Shown: piece after piece, positions 44,601-55,476 of the stretch | Layout of the letters: each line of letters opens with the position of its first letter | How positions within the stretch are numbered: position 1 is the first letter of the stretch | Assembly (NCBI RefSeq): GCF_001742225.1 | Contig: NZ_CP017077.1 | Coordinates: 496,001 to 560,000, forward strand | Length of the DNA: 64,000 nt | Source of the DNA: Novosphingobium resinovorum | Lineage (GTDB): Bacteria > Pseudomonadota > Alphaproteobacteria > Sphingomonadales > Sphingomonadaceae | Direction: 5' to 3' | Notes under the pieces: model-generated | Told to the model about the DNA's origin: nothing | The model's database searches: none | What the model saw: the letters and a program-made list of their open reading frames with translations, nothing else | Made by a program: the position numbers and the translations under genes

Positions 44601-44623
44601 GCATTCCGTATAATACGGAATGC
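44601..44623. promoter_or_regulatory. Perfect palindrome, operator of the second toxin-antitoxin operon
   Basis: GCATTCCGTAT (44601-44611) and ATACGGAATGC (44613-44623) are exact 11-bp complements around one base. A -10-like TATTAT reads in the operon direction within it. About 50 bp upstream of the antitoxin start. 44624-44927 has no gene. Confidence 0.7.
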
Positions 44624-44927
44624 GCGAAATTGCAATTGCTGTTCAAATGTCCTCGTGGCCGTTGATCGTTAATGCTCCGCAGCATTGAAGCGCTCGATCA
44701 AGTTGGGCATGCTCGGGTGGTCGTCTAATCCTCGCCTTCCCTTTCATCCCTTCACCCTCCCTTTCCCTTTCAGGGCGTCGGCATGATTCAGGATGTCAGC
44801 AAGTGTCCGAGGTTTTGCCTCCCAAGCGCTACGGCCGAAGACGAGACGCTGCTACCTGCCCATATTTGCGCATCTGGGGGAGCTAATGTTGCAGGGCAAA
44901 AGCTTTGGTGGTTTTCGATCAAAATAT

Positions 44928-45659
44928 TCAATTCAGCGGATAAATCCCATGCAGCACCGTATCGAAATGGTCCTCGATGGTTGTGGTGCAGTCGCACGCG
45001 GTATCGCGCAGTACCTGCTCATCCTTGACGATGAACACACCGCGGCGAGTCTCGATCGTTCCGGCCTCCCGCAGCTTTGAAATGACACGGGTCACAAATG
45101 ATCGACCCACGCCCAGCATTTCCGCGAGTTGCTCGTGCGTGATGGCAAATTCAGCTGAATGCGTTCGGCTGATCGCTGCAAGCAGCCATTTTGCTGTACG
45201 CTGCGCGATTGTATGGGTGGCATTACAGGCGGCGGTCTGAAAGACCTGTGCCAGCAGACAGTCCGAGTAGCGGGAGAACCAATGGCGTAAGGTCAAAGAG
45301 TCCAGCTTGGCTTGTTCCAGCGCGGCCGTCTTGATGCGCAAAAAGCGCCCACCATACATGACCTGCGCAGTCGCAAAAGCGGGGACATTCCCATTTGACA
45401 CGATGCCTCCGATAGCCCCTTCCCTGCCAACCAGCGCGACCTCGACGGCCGGACCGTCTTTCAGCCTGACACAGAAGGCCGCCATCGCCGGGCCACACGG
45501 GAACCATGTGTCCACGACTTCACCCCCTGCCTTTTGCAGCACCGCATGCGGCTTGAGGTCAAAGACCAGCATGTGCGGCATTAGAAGCTCGCGATCACTA
45601 TCGCTCAGAGTTGCTAGTAGGGCATTGCCTGCCAATTCTTCCGGGGTAGGCGCCGACAT
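44928..45659 (-). CDS. Crp/Fnr-family transcriptional regulator
   Basis: A 243-residue protein: an N-terminal cyclic-nucleotide-like barrel (about 10-130) with VVDTWFPCGPAMAAFCV and VEVALVGREGAIGG. A C-terminal helix-turn-helix follows (FAITHEQLAEMLGVGRSFVT, RVISKLREAGTIETRRG). No FNR-type Cys cluster at the N-terminus. Effector unknown. Divergent from the phytochrome. Confidence 0.87.
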   Translation of the reverse strand: MSAPTPEELAGNALLATLSDSDRELLMPHMLVFDLKPHAVLQKAGGEVVDTWFPCGPAMAAFCVRLKDGPAVEVALVGREGAIGGIVSNGNVPAFATAQVMYGGRFLRIKTAALEQAKLDSLTLRHWFSRYSDCLLAQVFQTAACNATHTIAQRTAKWLLAAISRTHSAEFAITHEQLAEMLGVGRSFVTRVISKLREAGTIETRRGVFIVKDEQVLRDTACDCTTTIEDHFDTVLHGIYPLN

Positions 45660-45881
45660 GGTCTCTCCTGATCAATCTGCATTAAAATTGTGCGCCTTGG
45701 TGCACTTATGCACAAAGCTCATGGTTGACCAATGTTACTCGCACACATAACTCGCGTTCTGTGTTTTTTCGGTGAATGGCTGTGGAGTGTGCATTCCCCT
45801 GCCCGTGGCCGGAAACGCCACCCAGCTCGGATCTAGAAGTGCCTCCTTTTACAGACAAATTTGCAACGGCGTTTGACATCG

Positions 45882-45899
45882 AAACGACCTATGTCGTTT
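45882..45899. promoter_or_regulatory. Palindrome upstream of the bacteriophytochrome
   Basis: AAACGAC (45882-45888) and GTCGTTT (45893-45899) are exact complements with a CTAT centre, just after TTGACA (45873-45878), a good -35. It may be an operator. 45660-45962 contains no gene. Confidence 0.45.
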
Positions 45900-45962
45900 T
45901 TCGTTTCCCCGTGATGCTTATCGTAGCCAACGCGTTCCAACGCGCGCAAGGGGCCGATTGAT

Positions 45963-48572
45963 ATGGCGAAGCTACCTGCCATGACCGTCGATCTGACAAA
46001 CTGTGATCGGGAACCGATCCAGATTCCCGGCAGCATCCAGCCCCACGGCGCTATGCTGGTGGTGTCACCGACAGATTTCACGCTCTTGTTTGCGTCTGTG
46101 AACGCTGGCGACCTTCTTGGCAATGGCGCAGCAATCAAGCCCGGTATGCCCCTGGCAGAGATCATTGGGGCCGAAGCTGCCCATTCGGTCCGGAATGCCA
46201 GCGCCAAGGCCGGCGGTAGCGAGATTGCCGGCGTCGAGCTTGGCATGACGGTGCTTCATGGCACCGATCCAGTCGACATGATCGTCCATAGCCATAAAGA
46301 CAGGTTGATCGTAGAGTTCGAGCCCTCGCTGGATGGCGCGAAAAGCGCAAAGGACGCGCTCGACCTGACTCAAGGGCTGATGCGGCGGGTGAATGTGGAG
46401 ACCGAGGTCGGCGCCTTGGCGAAATCCGGTGCCCGCCTAGTTCGGGCGATGCTCGGTTTCGACCGCGTCATGGTCTATCAGTTTTTGCATAATGGTGCCG
46501 GGCGCGTCATCGCCGAGGCGAAGCAGCCAGAGCTTGAGAGCTTTATGGGGCAGCATTTCCCCGCGTCAGACATCCCCTACCAGGCGCGGCGACTCTACAA
46601 GCTCAATACAATCCGGACCATCGCAGACGCCAGCTACGCGCCGGTGCCCTTGGAGCCGGCGATCAAGCCAGGCGAACTGCCGATTGATATGTCGTTCGCG
46701 CAGCTGCGATCCGTGTCGCCCATACACTGCCAGTATCTGCAGAACATGGGCGTTCACGCCTCCATGTCGATCTCAATTTTGATCGATGGCGAACTTTGGG
46801 GTCTCATCTCTTGCCACCATGAGAGCCCCAAAGTGGTTCCGGTTCCTTTGAGAGTCGGCGCCGAGCTGTTTGGGCATTATTTTTCCCTGCAAATCTCCGT
46901 CGCCGAGCGGCGCGCCCACATCGTTGCTTCAAGCGTAGCCCGTGAACGGCTCGACAAGATCCTCGCTGGACTGGCGGTTGATGAAACCCTGATGGAAGGG
47001 TTGCGTGACCATCTGGACGCCTTCTCCGAGCTTTTCGACTGCGATGGCGTCGGGCTGTGGGCGGAAAACCAATGGACGGCGAGTGGCGTCACTCCGACGC
47101 ATGATGAAGCGCTCGAACTGGTGCGTTATCTCGCTGGGGAGGAGCAGGTGCATCCGCGCTCCGCGTCATCGCAGCTGGCCCTTTGGCATACCCAGGACTT
47201 GCGTAAGCTCACAGGACAGGTCAATTTCGGACAATCGGTTGCTGGCGTCATTGCTATTCCGCTGACCTCGATGCCGCGTGATTATCTCTTGATTTTCCGT
47301 AGCGAAGAGGCCCATGAAATTGAGTGGGCGGGCAAACCTACCAAGCTCGTCATCGATACTCCAGACGGGCAGCGGCTGACCCCACGCGGAAGCTTCGAGA
47401 CATGGCGCGAAGAGGTACGGGGACAAAGCCGTCCCTGGAGCGAAACTGATTTGACTGCGGCCGATACCGTGCGGACCTATTTGCGCGATGTTTTCCTGAA
47501 GCAAAACGAAATCACTGCCGAAGAACGCGGGCGGCTCGATCAGCGGCGACGGATGCTGAATGACGAACTTAATCATCGCGTCAAAAATATCATCACGCTG
47601 ATCAAGTCTATTGCGGTGCAGACTGGCGCCCATGCCGGTTCGGTCGAGGATTATTCCTCGTCGTTCGAAGGGCGCCTGCGCGCTCTTGCCTTTGCGCATG
47701 ACCAGTCGCTGAGTGCTGCTGTGGGCGGCGATCTTGCAACCTTAATAGAGGCCGAGGCCGGGTTGCATCGCTATGGTTCTGAAACAGAGCGGGTGATCGC
47801 CGCAGGCGCAAAAATTCGGCTCAACGATCGGGCTTTCGGAACCCTGGCATTGGTTGTCCACGAACTGATGACCAATGCCGCCAAATATGGCGCGTTGTCA
47901 GTACCCACAGGTCGCCTCGACATTAGCTGGACGTTCTCAGAAAGCGAAGGGTGCGAGATCCGCTGGACCGAAACAGGCGGGCCGCCAACGCTCGCTCCTA
48001 GTCGCCAGGGGTTTGGCTCGAAGCTCATTCAAACGACGATGGTCTATGATCTTGGCGGTCTGGTCGATCTTGATTATCTGGAAAGCGGCCTAGTCGCTCG
48101 ACTGGTCATTCCTCCGAAATTTGCTTCTCTGGTTGCCGAGGGATCTCCGCCAGCACCATCGGAAGCTGTGGACGCTGGAACGGGCGCGGCGGTACCTGGA
48201 CTGGATGGTCTTTCCATCCTTCTGGTCGAGGATCAGTCTCTGATCGCGCTGGATACCGAAGAACTGTTGCGCCAGCTTGGCGCTAAAGAAGTGCGCTTAT
48301 CGCCGGATGCTGCGCACGCTATGCGCAGCCTAGGTTCTTACAAACCGGATGCCGCTGTCCTGGACTTCAACCTGGGCGATGACACGTCGGAGCCGATTGC
48401 GGATCATCTTGTCGCACTGGGGATCCCATTTGTCTTTGCGACAGGTTATGGGGACAATGTCATGATCCCCGAACATCTGCGCGATGTTCCAGTTGTGAGA
48501 AAGCCTGCCGGCGCAAAAAGCCTCCTGAATCAGCTTGCGGAAGCCTATGAGAATCTGAGGTCAGGCGAATAA
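45963..48572 (+). CDS. Bacteriophytochrome sensor kinase with C-terminal receiver
   Basis: An 869-residue red/far-red photoreceptor. PAS: the biliverdin-binding Cys is in DLTNCDREPIQIPGSIQPHG. GAF: FPASDIPYQARRLY and SVSPIHCQYLQNMGVHAS with the chromophore His. PHY: PRGSFETWREEVRGQSRPWS. Kinase: LNDELNHRVKNIITLIKSIA is an HWE/HisKA_2 phosphorylation site, with a matching ATPase domain. A receiver (about 745-865, SILLVEDQSLIALDTEEL, AVLDFNLGDD with the phosphoacceptor Asp) ends it. No heme oxygenase gene is nearby. Confidence 0.94.
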   Translation: MAKLPAMTVDLTNCDREPIQIPGSIQPHGAMLVVSPTDFTLLFASVNAGDLLGNGAAIKPGMPLAEIIGAEAAHSVRNASAKAGGSEIAGVELGMTVLHGTDPVDMIVHSHKDRLIVEFEPSLDGAKSAKDALDLTQGLMRRVNVETEVGALAKSGARLVRAMLGFDRVMVYQFLHNGAGRVIAEAKQPELESFMGQHFPASDIPYQARRLYKLNTIRTIADASYAPVPLEPAIKPGELPIDMSFAQLRSVSPIHCQYLQNMGVHASMSISILIDGELWGLISCHHESPKVVPVPLRVGAELFGHYFSLQISVAERRAHIVASSVARERLDKILAGLAVDETLMEGLRDHLDAFSELFDCDGVGLWAENQWTASGVTPTHDEALELVRYLAGEEQVHPRSASSQLALWHTQDLRKLTGQVNFGQSVAGVIAIPLTSMPRDYLLIFRSEEAHEIEWAGKPTKLVIDTPDGQRLTPRGSFETWREEVRGQSRPWSETDLTAADTVRTYLRDVFLKQNEITAEERGRLDQRRRMLNDELNHRVKNIITLIKSIAVQTGAHAGSVEDYSSSFEGRLRALAFAHDQSLSAAVGGDLATLIEAEAGLHRYGSETERVIAAGAKIRLNDRAFGTLALVVHELMTNAAKYGALSVPTGRLDISWTFSESEGCEIRWTETGGPPTLAPSRQGFGSKLIQTTMVYDLGGLVDLDYLESGLVARLVIPPKFASLVAEGSPPAPSEAVDAGTGAAVPGLDGLSILLVEDQSLIALDTEELLRQLGAKEVRLSPDAAHAMRSLGSYKPDAAVLDFNLGDDTSEPIADHLVALGIPFVFATGYGDNVMIPEHLRDVPVVRKPAGAKSLLNQLAEAYENLRSGE

Positions 48573-48877
48573 AGTGCTTCACTATGGCAACTTCGGCCTC
48601 GTTCCGAGCAACTAGATTTCGATAAGTTTGAGTTAGCGCCCGAGGTCTCAAGGCCGCTCTTGTCGAGGCCAGCATGGCAAGCGCGCAGTTCGTAGCACGT
48701 TGCTTCCGGAGGCGGTGCCGCGGTGCGGCCATCATCATAGTTGAGGATGGACGAGGCAGGCTGCGCGCTCTACAAGATCGGTGAAGACAGGGCATGGCGT
48801 ATCAACCTCGGGGCACAACCCTTCGCGGATTGGTCAAGGGAGATCAACAAGCCCCCGCCTGCCGATTGAACAGAAAG
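48573..48877. other. Gene-free gap
   Basis: No convincing gene between the phytochrome and groEL; the terminator of groEL follows at its right edge. Confidence 0.5.
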
Positions 48878-48905
48878 ATCGGGGCCGGTTGAGGCCGGCC
48901 CCGAT
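48878..48905 (-). terminator. Terminator of the groES-groEL operon
   Basis: ATCGGGGCCGG and CCGGCCCCGAT form an 11-bp stem, followed in the transcribed direction by TTTCTGTT. Confidence 0.7.
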
Positions 48906-48909
48906 ACTG

Positions 48910-50544
<1,635 letters not shown>

Positions 50545-50584
50545 CTATGTCCTTCCTGAATGCTCGAGGGATAAGGGCGGCCGA

Positions 50585-50899
50585 TCAGGCCGCCTGCTTG
50601 AGTGGCATGACGGTATCGATCACGCCAAGGATGTCGCTCTCTTTCATGATGAGCAGATCCTCGCCGTCGATCTTGACCTCGGTGCCCGACCATTTTCCGA
50701 AGAGGATGCGGTCGCCAGATTTGACGGACAGCTCGATGAGCTGACCGCTTTCGTCGCGGGCGCCGGGTCCGACGGCGACGACTTCGCCTTCCTGTGGTTT
50801 TTCCTTGGCGGTGTCAGGAATGATGATGCCGCCCGAGGTCTTCTCCTCGGCTTCGATGCGACGGACGACCACACGGTCGTGCAAGGGGCGGAAATGCAT
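50585..50899 (-). CDS. groS: Co-chaperonin GroES
   Basis: A 104-residue protein with [30 protein letters not shown] and [19 protein letters not shown] 50899 has GGAGG upstream; the longer frame to 51049 is rejected. Caps GroEL; first gene of the operon behind CIRCE. Confidence 0.95.
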   Translation of the reverse strand: MHFRPLHDRVVVRRIEAEEKTSGGIIIPDTAKEKPQEGEVVAVGPGARDESGQLIELSVKSGDRILFGKWSGTEVKIDGEDLLIMKESDILGVIDTVMPLKQAA

Positions 50900-51013
50900 G
50901 GCAAAACCTCCAGATGCAAAACAAGTTGTGATGTCCCTGCCGTTCATCTGAACGCCAGGTTCGCGTGAACTAGGAAATGAGATTTTTTGGGTCAAGAGGG
51001 CGAGCGAAATTTT

Positions 51014-51040
51014 TTGGCACTCATCTCTTCTGAGTGCCAA
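51014..51040. promoter_or_regulatory. CIRCE element (HrcA operator)
   Basis: TTGGCACTC, nine bases, GAGTGCCAA: the CIRCE consensus TTAGCACTC-N9-GAGTGCTAA with one symmetric change per arm. Lies 115 bp upstream of groES, so HrcA heat-shock repression is likely. Confidence 0.85.
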
Positions 51041-51170
51041 TCCGGCCATTCTCAGTGACGTGCGATGACATCATCCCTCTTGACGCGACTCGGATCAGCA
51101 CCAAAATCTTGAGCCGCGTGCGACACCGCACGTATGAGAAAGGAGCGACACAAGGAAAGGAGCCACGGCC

Positions 51171-51407
51171 ATGTCGCAGCCATTTTCGCGTTTCTTGCAC
51201 CCCTTCGACGTTGCGCGCCACCCGAGCCTTGAGCCGGAGGTCAAACGCGCCATCCTCGCCTCCTGGGCATCTGACCACTCTGCGGTAAAGAACCAGCCCT
51301 CGATGCGAAAGCCTCCCGGCGCCAGGCAAGCCGTTTCGATCGATGAGGTGTTCGCCGCCATGCGATCACTTGACGAACCACGAAATGATAATCGGTCGCT
51401 TCAATGA
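51171..51407 (+). CDS. Hypothetical protein
   Basis: A 78-residue protein (MSQPFSRFLHPFDVARHPSL) with AVSIDEVFAAMRSLDEP. AAAGGAG before ATG 51171. Overlaps the Usg gene by 4 bp (ATGA) and is probably its operon partner. Not recognised. Confidence 0.6.
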   Translation: MSQPFSRFLHPFDVARHPSLEPEVKRAILASWASDHSAVKNQPSMRKPPGARQAVSIDEVFAAMRSLDEPRNDNRSLQ

Positions 51408-51673
51408 GCGATCGCGGATTCATCGCTCAGCTGGAGGGCTACGGTCTCACCACCGCCGAGATCCATTACTACCGGCCCGATGCGCCGTCGCTTCTCCAGC
51501 TGTTCATATGGCAGGAATACGATCTTGCGCCTGATTTCCCCATCTTGTTCGATTTCCTGGGTCACTGGCGGCTTGAAGTCGAGGCCGCGCTCCATTCGGT
51601 AAGGATCGCCCATGGCCGACTGGTCGGACCCACCGAATGGCGTGCGGTCGATGGCATCATCCCACTGCAATGA
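51404..51673 (+). CDS. Usg family protein
   Basis: An 89-residue protein: QLEGYGLTTAEIHYYRPDAP, LQLFIWQEYDLAPDFPILFD, HSVRIAHGRLVGPTEWRAVD. This is the Usg family first noted next to trp genes in Caulobacter; function unknown. Translationally coupled on both sides (ATGA). Confidence 0.85.
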   Translation: MSDRGFIAQLEGYGLTTAEIHYYRPDAPSLLQLFIWQEYDLAPDFPILFDFLGHWRLEVEAALHSVRIAHGRLVGPTEWRAVDGIIPLQ

Positions 51674-52029
51674 CGAATGGTCTTGGCGAGCGCTGGCGCG
51701 GGCGGGGCGGACGGACGGTCCGCCTCGTCCTCGCCTTCGACGACATCATGGAATTCGCGCTCGCCCTGCTGTCGGTGCCACCCGATGAGCTGGAAGCGCT
51801 GGGCTGGAGTTTTGCCGACCGCAAGCGACTCCTCGATCATTTCCTAAAATCGGGCAAGGCAGCGCAGCGCGTACCTCGGGATGAGTTGGGGCAAAGCCTG
51901 ATCACGCTGCGGCTGCCGCAGCGGGACCTCGCACCGCTTCAGCGCTTCGCCCGCCGCGAAATGCCCAAGGCCGCTTCCAACGCCGCCATGCTCGATCGAG
52001 TTCTTCGGGTGCTCGACGAGGCCGCATAG
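51670..52029 (+). CDS. Hypothetical protein
   Basis: A 119-residue helical protein (LVLAFDDIMEFALALLSVPP), not recognised. It starts at ATG 51670 overlapping the usg stop. No signal or membrane helix. Confidence 0.6.
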   Translation: MTNGLGERWRGRGGRTVRLVLAFDDIMEFALALLSVPPDELEALGWSFADRKRLLDHFLKSGKAAQRVPRDELGQSLITLRLPQRDLAPLQRFARREMPKAASNAAMLDRVLRVLDEAA

Positions 52030-52037
52030 CGGCGGAT

Positions 52038-52197
52038 TCAACTGGCCAGGAACGGCGCGGCCGCGAGACCGTCGAAGACGAACTGGACAGCGAGGCCGGC
52101 GAGAAGCACGCCGGAAATGCGGCCGACGACGTCGGCACCAGTGCTGCCGAGCAGCAGGACAAGGCGGTCGGCCGCGAGCATCGCGAGCCAGGTCGAC
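52038..52197 (-). pseudogene. C-terminal fragment of a MarC-family membrane protein, cut by IS21
   Basis: Read from the IS junction, the frame gives STWLAMLAADRLVLLLGST, GADVVGRISGVLLAGLAVQF and VFDGL, the last helices of MarC-family proteins, ending at a stop (52038-52040). The N-terminal part is not found on the far side of the IS, so the insertion came with a deletion. Confidence 0.6.
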
Positions 52198-52302
52198 TGA
52201 GAACGGCGGAGCAATATTCGGCCACGCTAGCGGCGGGATAGTCCTGCTGCGGGCGGCGTAAAAGTCGTCCACCTTGAAGCCTTTCTGCCAAGTCAGGGAG
52301 GT

Positions 52303-53811
52303 GTGGGGATCTACAGCGTGGAACTTTATCTTCAGGTCCGTTTGGCTTGCGCGGATGGCATGAGCCAACGGGCGGCGGCGAAGCGTTTCAATGTGTCGCG
52401 CGATACGGTGCGCAAGATGCTGTCGTTTTCATCGCCGCCGGGTTACCGGCGTCAGTCTGCACCGCAGCGCCCGAAGCTGGACGGGTTTGTGGGGATCATC
52501 GATGGATGGCTTGAGGGGGATCGCGGTGTCCCGCGCAAGCAGCGCCATACGGCGAAGCGGGTATTCGACCGTTTGCGCACCGAACATGGTTTTACCGGCG
52601 GCTATACGATCATCAAGGATTACATCCGGGAGCGCGAGCAACGCAGCCGGGAGATGTTCGTGCCGCTGGCGCACCCGGCGGGAGATGCGCAGGCCGATTT
52701 CGGGGAAGCGCTGGTGGAGATCGGCGGGGTGGAGCAAAAGGCTTACTTCTTCGCGCTCGATCTGCCGCACAGTGATGCCTGCTATGTGCGAGCCTATCCG
52801 GCGGCGGTGGCGGAGGCCTGGGTGGACGGACATGTCCATGCCTTCGCGTTCTTCGGCGCGGTGCCGCGCTCGATCGTCTATGACAACGATCGCTGCCTGG
52901 TGGCGAAGATCCTGCCAGACGGCACGCGCAAGCGTGCCACGCTGTTCAGCGCTTTCCTGTCGCATTACGTGATCCGCGACCGCTATGCCCGCCCGGGCAA
53001 GGGGAACGAGAAAGGCAATGTGGAAGGGCTGGTTGGTTACTGCCGCCGCAATTTCATGGTGCCGATCCCGAAGTTCCCGACCTGGGAGGCGTTCAACCTG
53101 TGGCTGGAGGAGCAATGCCGCAGGCGCCAGCAGGACAAGGTGCGCGGGGAGAGCGAGACGATCGGTGAGCGCTTGCAGCGCGATTTGGCGGCGATGCAGC
53201 CTCTGCCCGCTACACCCTTCGAGGCCTGCGATCAGACCGGGGGGCGGGTCTCCTCGCAATCCCTGGTGCGCTACAGGACCAACGATTATTCGGTTCCGGT
53301 GGCCTGGGGCCATCAGGAAGTCTGGATCAGGGCCTATGTCGATGCGGTGGTGATCGGATGCCGCAGCGAGGTCATCGCCCGTCACCCGCGTTGCCATGCC
53401 CGCGAGGAGGTTATCTTCGACCCGCTCCATTATCTCCCGCTGATTGAGCAGAAGATCAACGCATTCGACCAGGCGGCCCCTTTGCAGGGCTGGGACCTGC
53501 CCGAAGCGTTCGGGACGCTCCAGCGGTTGATGGAAGGGCGCATGCACAAACATGGCAGGCGCGAATATGTACAGGTGCTGCGCCTGCTGGAAACGTTCAC
53601 CATCGCCGATCTCCAGGCGGCGGTGGAACAGGCCATCGACCTTGGCGCCATCGGCTTCGATGCCGTCAGGCACCTGGTCCTGTGCCGGGTCGAACGCGTG
53701 CCGCCCAGGCTGGACCTGGACGTCTATCCCTTCCTGCCACGCACGACGGTCGAGAAGACCTTTGCCAGAGCCTATATGAGCCTGCTGTCCGACAGGCAGG
53801 AGGCCGCATGA
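52303..53811 (+). CDS. istA: IS21 transposase IstA
   Basis: A 502-residue DDE transposase. An N-terminal helix-turn-helix (RAAAKRFNVSRDTVRKML) precedes the rve core: AQADFGEALVEIGG (D), IVYDNDRCLVAK (D) and GNEKGNVEGLVGY (E). GTG 52303 has GGGAGGT upstream. Intact. Confidence 0.95.
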   Translation: MGIYSVELYLQVRLACADGMSQRAAAKRFNVSRDTVRKMLSFSSPPGYRRQSAPQRPKLDGFVGIIDGWLEGDRGVPRKQRHTAKRVFDRLRTEHGFTGGYTIIKDYIREREQRSREMFVPLAHPAGDAQADFGEALVEIGGVEQKAYFFALDLPHSDACYVRAYPAAVAEAWVDGHVHAFAFFGAVPRSIVYDNDRCLVAKILPDGTRKRATLFSAFLSHYVIRDRYARPGKGNEKGNVEGLVGYCRRNFMVPIPKFPTWEAFNLWLEEQCRRRQQDKVRGESETIGERLQRDLAAMQPLPATPFEACDQTGGRVSSQSLVRYRTNDYSVPVAWGHQEVWIRAYVDAVVIGCRSEVIARHPRCHAREEVIFDPLHYLPLIEQKINAFDQAAPLQGWDLPEAFGTLQRLMEGRMHKHGRREYVQVLRLLETFTIADLQAAVEQAIDLGAIGFDAVRHLVLCRVERVPPRLDLDVYPFLPRTTVEKTFARAYMSLLSDRQEAA

Positions 53812-54575
53812 GCGATCAGGCACCGGAGATTCTTCTCGCTCACCATCTCAAGGCACTCAAGCTGCCTACGTGCCTGCGAGAGCATCACAAGCTCGCCCGG
53901 CAATGTGCCGCTGAAGGCGTCGATCATATCCGCTTCCTCGCCCGTCTCGTCGAGATGGAGATGATCGACAGGGAGCGTCGTATGGTCGAGCGGCGCATCA
54001 AGGCCGCGCGCTTCCCCGCCGTCAAAAGCCTCGACAGCTTCGACTTCGCCGCTATCCCCAGGCTCAACAAGATGCAGGTGCTCGAGATGGCGCGCTGCGA
54101 GTGGATCGAGCGGCGTGAGAACGCCATCGCTCTGGGGCCATCGGGCACCGGCAAGACGCACGTAGCTTTGGGGCTCGGGCTGGCAGCATGCCAGAAAGGA
54201 CTGTCGGTGGGCTTCACCACTGCGGCGGCGCTGGTCAGCGAGATGATGGAGGCGCGCGACGAGCGGCGTCTCCTGCGCTTCCAGAAGCAGATGGCCGGAT
54301 ACAAGCTGCTCATCATTGACGAACTGGGCTTCGTACCGCTCTCCAAGACCGGTGCCGAACTGTTGTTCGAGCTGATCTCCCAGCGCTATGAGCGCGGCTC
54401 CACCTTGATCACCAGCAACCTGCCCTTCGACGAATGGACTGAAACCTTCGGATCCGAGCGCCTCACAGGCGCGCTCCTCGATCGTCTGACCCATCACGTC
54501 AGCATCCTCGAGATGAACGGCGAAAGCTATCGCCTCGCTCACAGCCGGGCCCGAAAGGCCAAAACCAGACCCTGA
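53808..54575 (+). CDS. istB: IS21 helper ATPase IstB
   Basis: A 255-residue AAA+ ATPase: Walker A ALGPSGTGKTHVAL, Walker B KLLIIDELGFVPLS. It selects and remodels target DNA for IstA. ATG 53808 overlaps the istA stop (ATGA). The longer frame from 53682 is rejected. Confidence 0.95.
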   Translation: MSDQAPEILLAHHLKALKLPTCLREHHKLARQCAAEGVDHIRFLARLVEMEMIDRERRMVERRIKAARFPAVKSLDSFDFAAIPRLNKMQVLEMARCEWIERRENAIALGPSGTGKTHVALGLGLAACQKGLSVGFTTAAALVSEMMEARDERRLLRFQKQMAGYKLLIIDELGFVPLSKTGAELLFELISQRYERGSTLITSNLPFDEWTETFGSERLTGALLDRLTHHVSILEMNGESYRLAHSRARKAKTRP

Positions 54576-54586
54576 AAATCAAGCCA

Positions 54587-54639
54587 ATGCCGGGGGGAGT
54601 GGCCTTCGGGCTACGCCCTCACGCCACTCCCCCCGGCAT
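54587..54639 (+). terminator. Large hairpin after istB
   Basis: ATGCCGGGGGGAGTGG (54587-54602) pairs exactly with CCACTCCCCCCGGCAT (54624-54639), a 16-bp stem with a 21-nt loop. Confidence 0.6.
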
Positions 54640-54798
54640 GTAACACCGTGGCCTGGTTTTACGCCGCCGAATGGCCGACTTTTGCTCCGCCGTTGACATC
54701 CACCAAAATTGCACTTCCGTGGAAACTGACAAGAATTAGGAACGCTCAGGCGTTTCGCCACGTTTCCCCTACGCAACTGCGTCGACGGGAAATGAGAA

Positions 54799-55341
54799 AT
54801 GAGAGTGACCTCTTTCATGGCAGGCGCCCTGATAATCGGCGTCGCTGGCGCGACCTCACTCGGATTGATTGCCGCGACCACCGTCCCCACACAAATCACC
54901 GGAGTCGAGGACACTTGGCGCGACCGCTATGGCTGGAAGGGCGATGTCGCTAGCGATGTCGGTTCGCAGGAGACCGATAGCTACGCCCTCGCTGACAATG
55001 TGACGCCGACCTGGCTTTTCAATTCCGCGTCAGTGCCGGACGACTTTGCGAAAAGCGATAACGATCGCTCCTACAACGACTATGCGCTGTCGCCGGATCG
55101 CTATGATTACGCCGACTTTTCCGTCGATGAGCCGCCCGGGACAATGTCGGCCAGCTACAATGCCGAACCGCAGGCGCTGGATAATGGTGGGCCCGAGGCT
55201 GCCGCCCGGTCGGCAAATCAAGTGGCACTCGAGGTGCGCGAGGTAGAAACGGCCCCTACGGATGCGCATTCAGCTGAGCAAACGGCCAATTTGGGAGCGG
55301 ACGAACCTCCGGGAGTGGTGTTGGGAGCCCCGCAGCCCTGA
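54799..55341 (+). CDS. Hypothetical secreted protein
   Basis: A 180-residue protein with an N-terminal signal-like helix (MAGALIIGVAGATSLGLIAA), then a low-complexity acidic, Asp/Ser-rich region with many Tyr (SYNDYALSPDRYDYADF) and a Pro-rich end. Probably exported or membrane-anchored and disordered. Not recognised. Confidence 0.55.
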   Translation: MRVTSFMAGALIIGVAGATSLGLIAATTVPTQITGVEDTWRDRYGWKGDVASDVGSQETDSYALADNVTPTWLFNSASVPDDFAKSDNDRSYNDYALSPDRYDYADFSVDEPPGTMSASYNAEPQALDNGGPEAAARSANQVALEVREVETAPTDAHSAEQTANLGADEPPGVVLGAPQP

Positions 55342-55476
55342 GAACGGGGCGTGCGCTCCAGGCAAAATCGAAGGCTGATCCGCGCGGCCCGGTGTCGGAT
55401 GCAATCCCAGTTCATAAATCTCAGGACGTAGCAAGTCAGTTACGTTCGCTACGAGGCGGAAGTCATAATGCCGCCG

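Larger units (their letters stand above)
52198..54698 (+). mobile_element. IS21-family insertion sequence
   Basis: Ends are inverted: left TGAGAACGGCGGAGCAA (from 52198) and right, read on the minus strand, TGTCAACGGCGGAGCAA (from 54698), each followed after a few bases by TCGGCCA. Inner repeats GGCGGCGTAAAA occur near both ends (about 52250 and 54660), as in IS21. Contains istA and istB. No clear target duplication was seen. Confidence 0.85.

Noticed and set aside
52429..53823. 464-residue minus-strand frame
   Set aside because: Antisense of istA.
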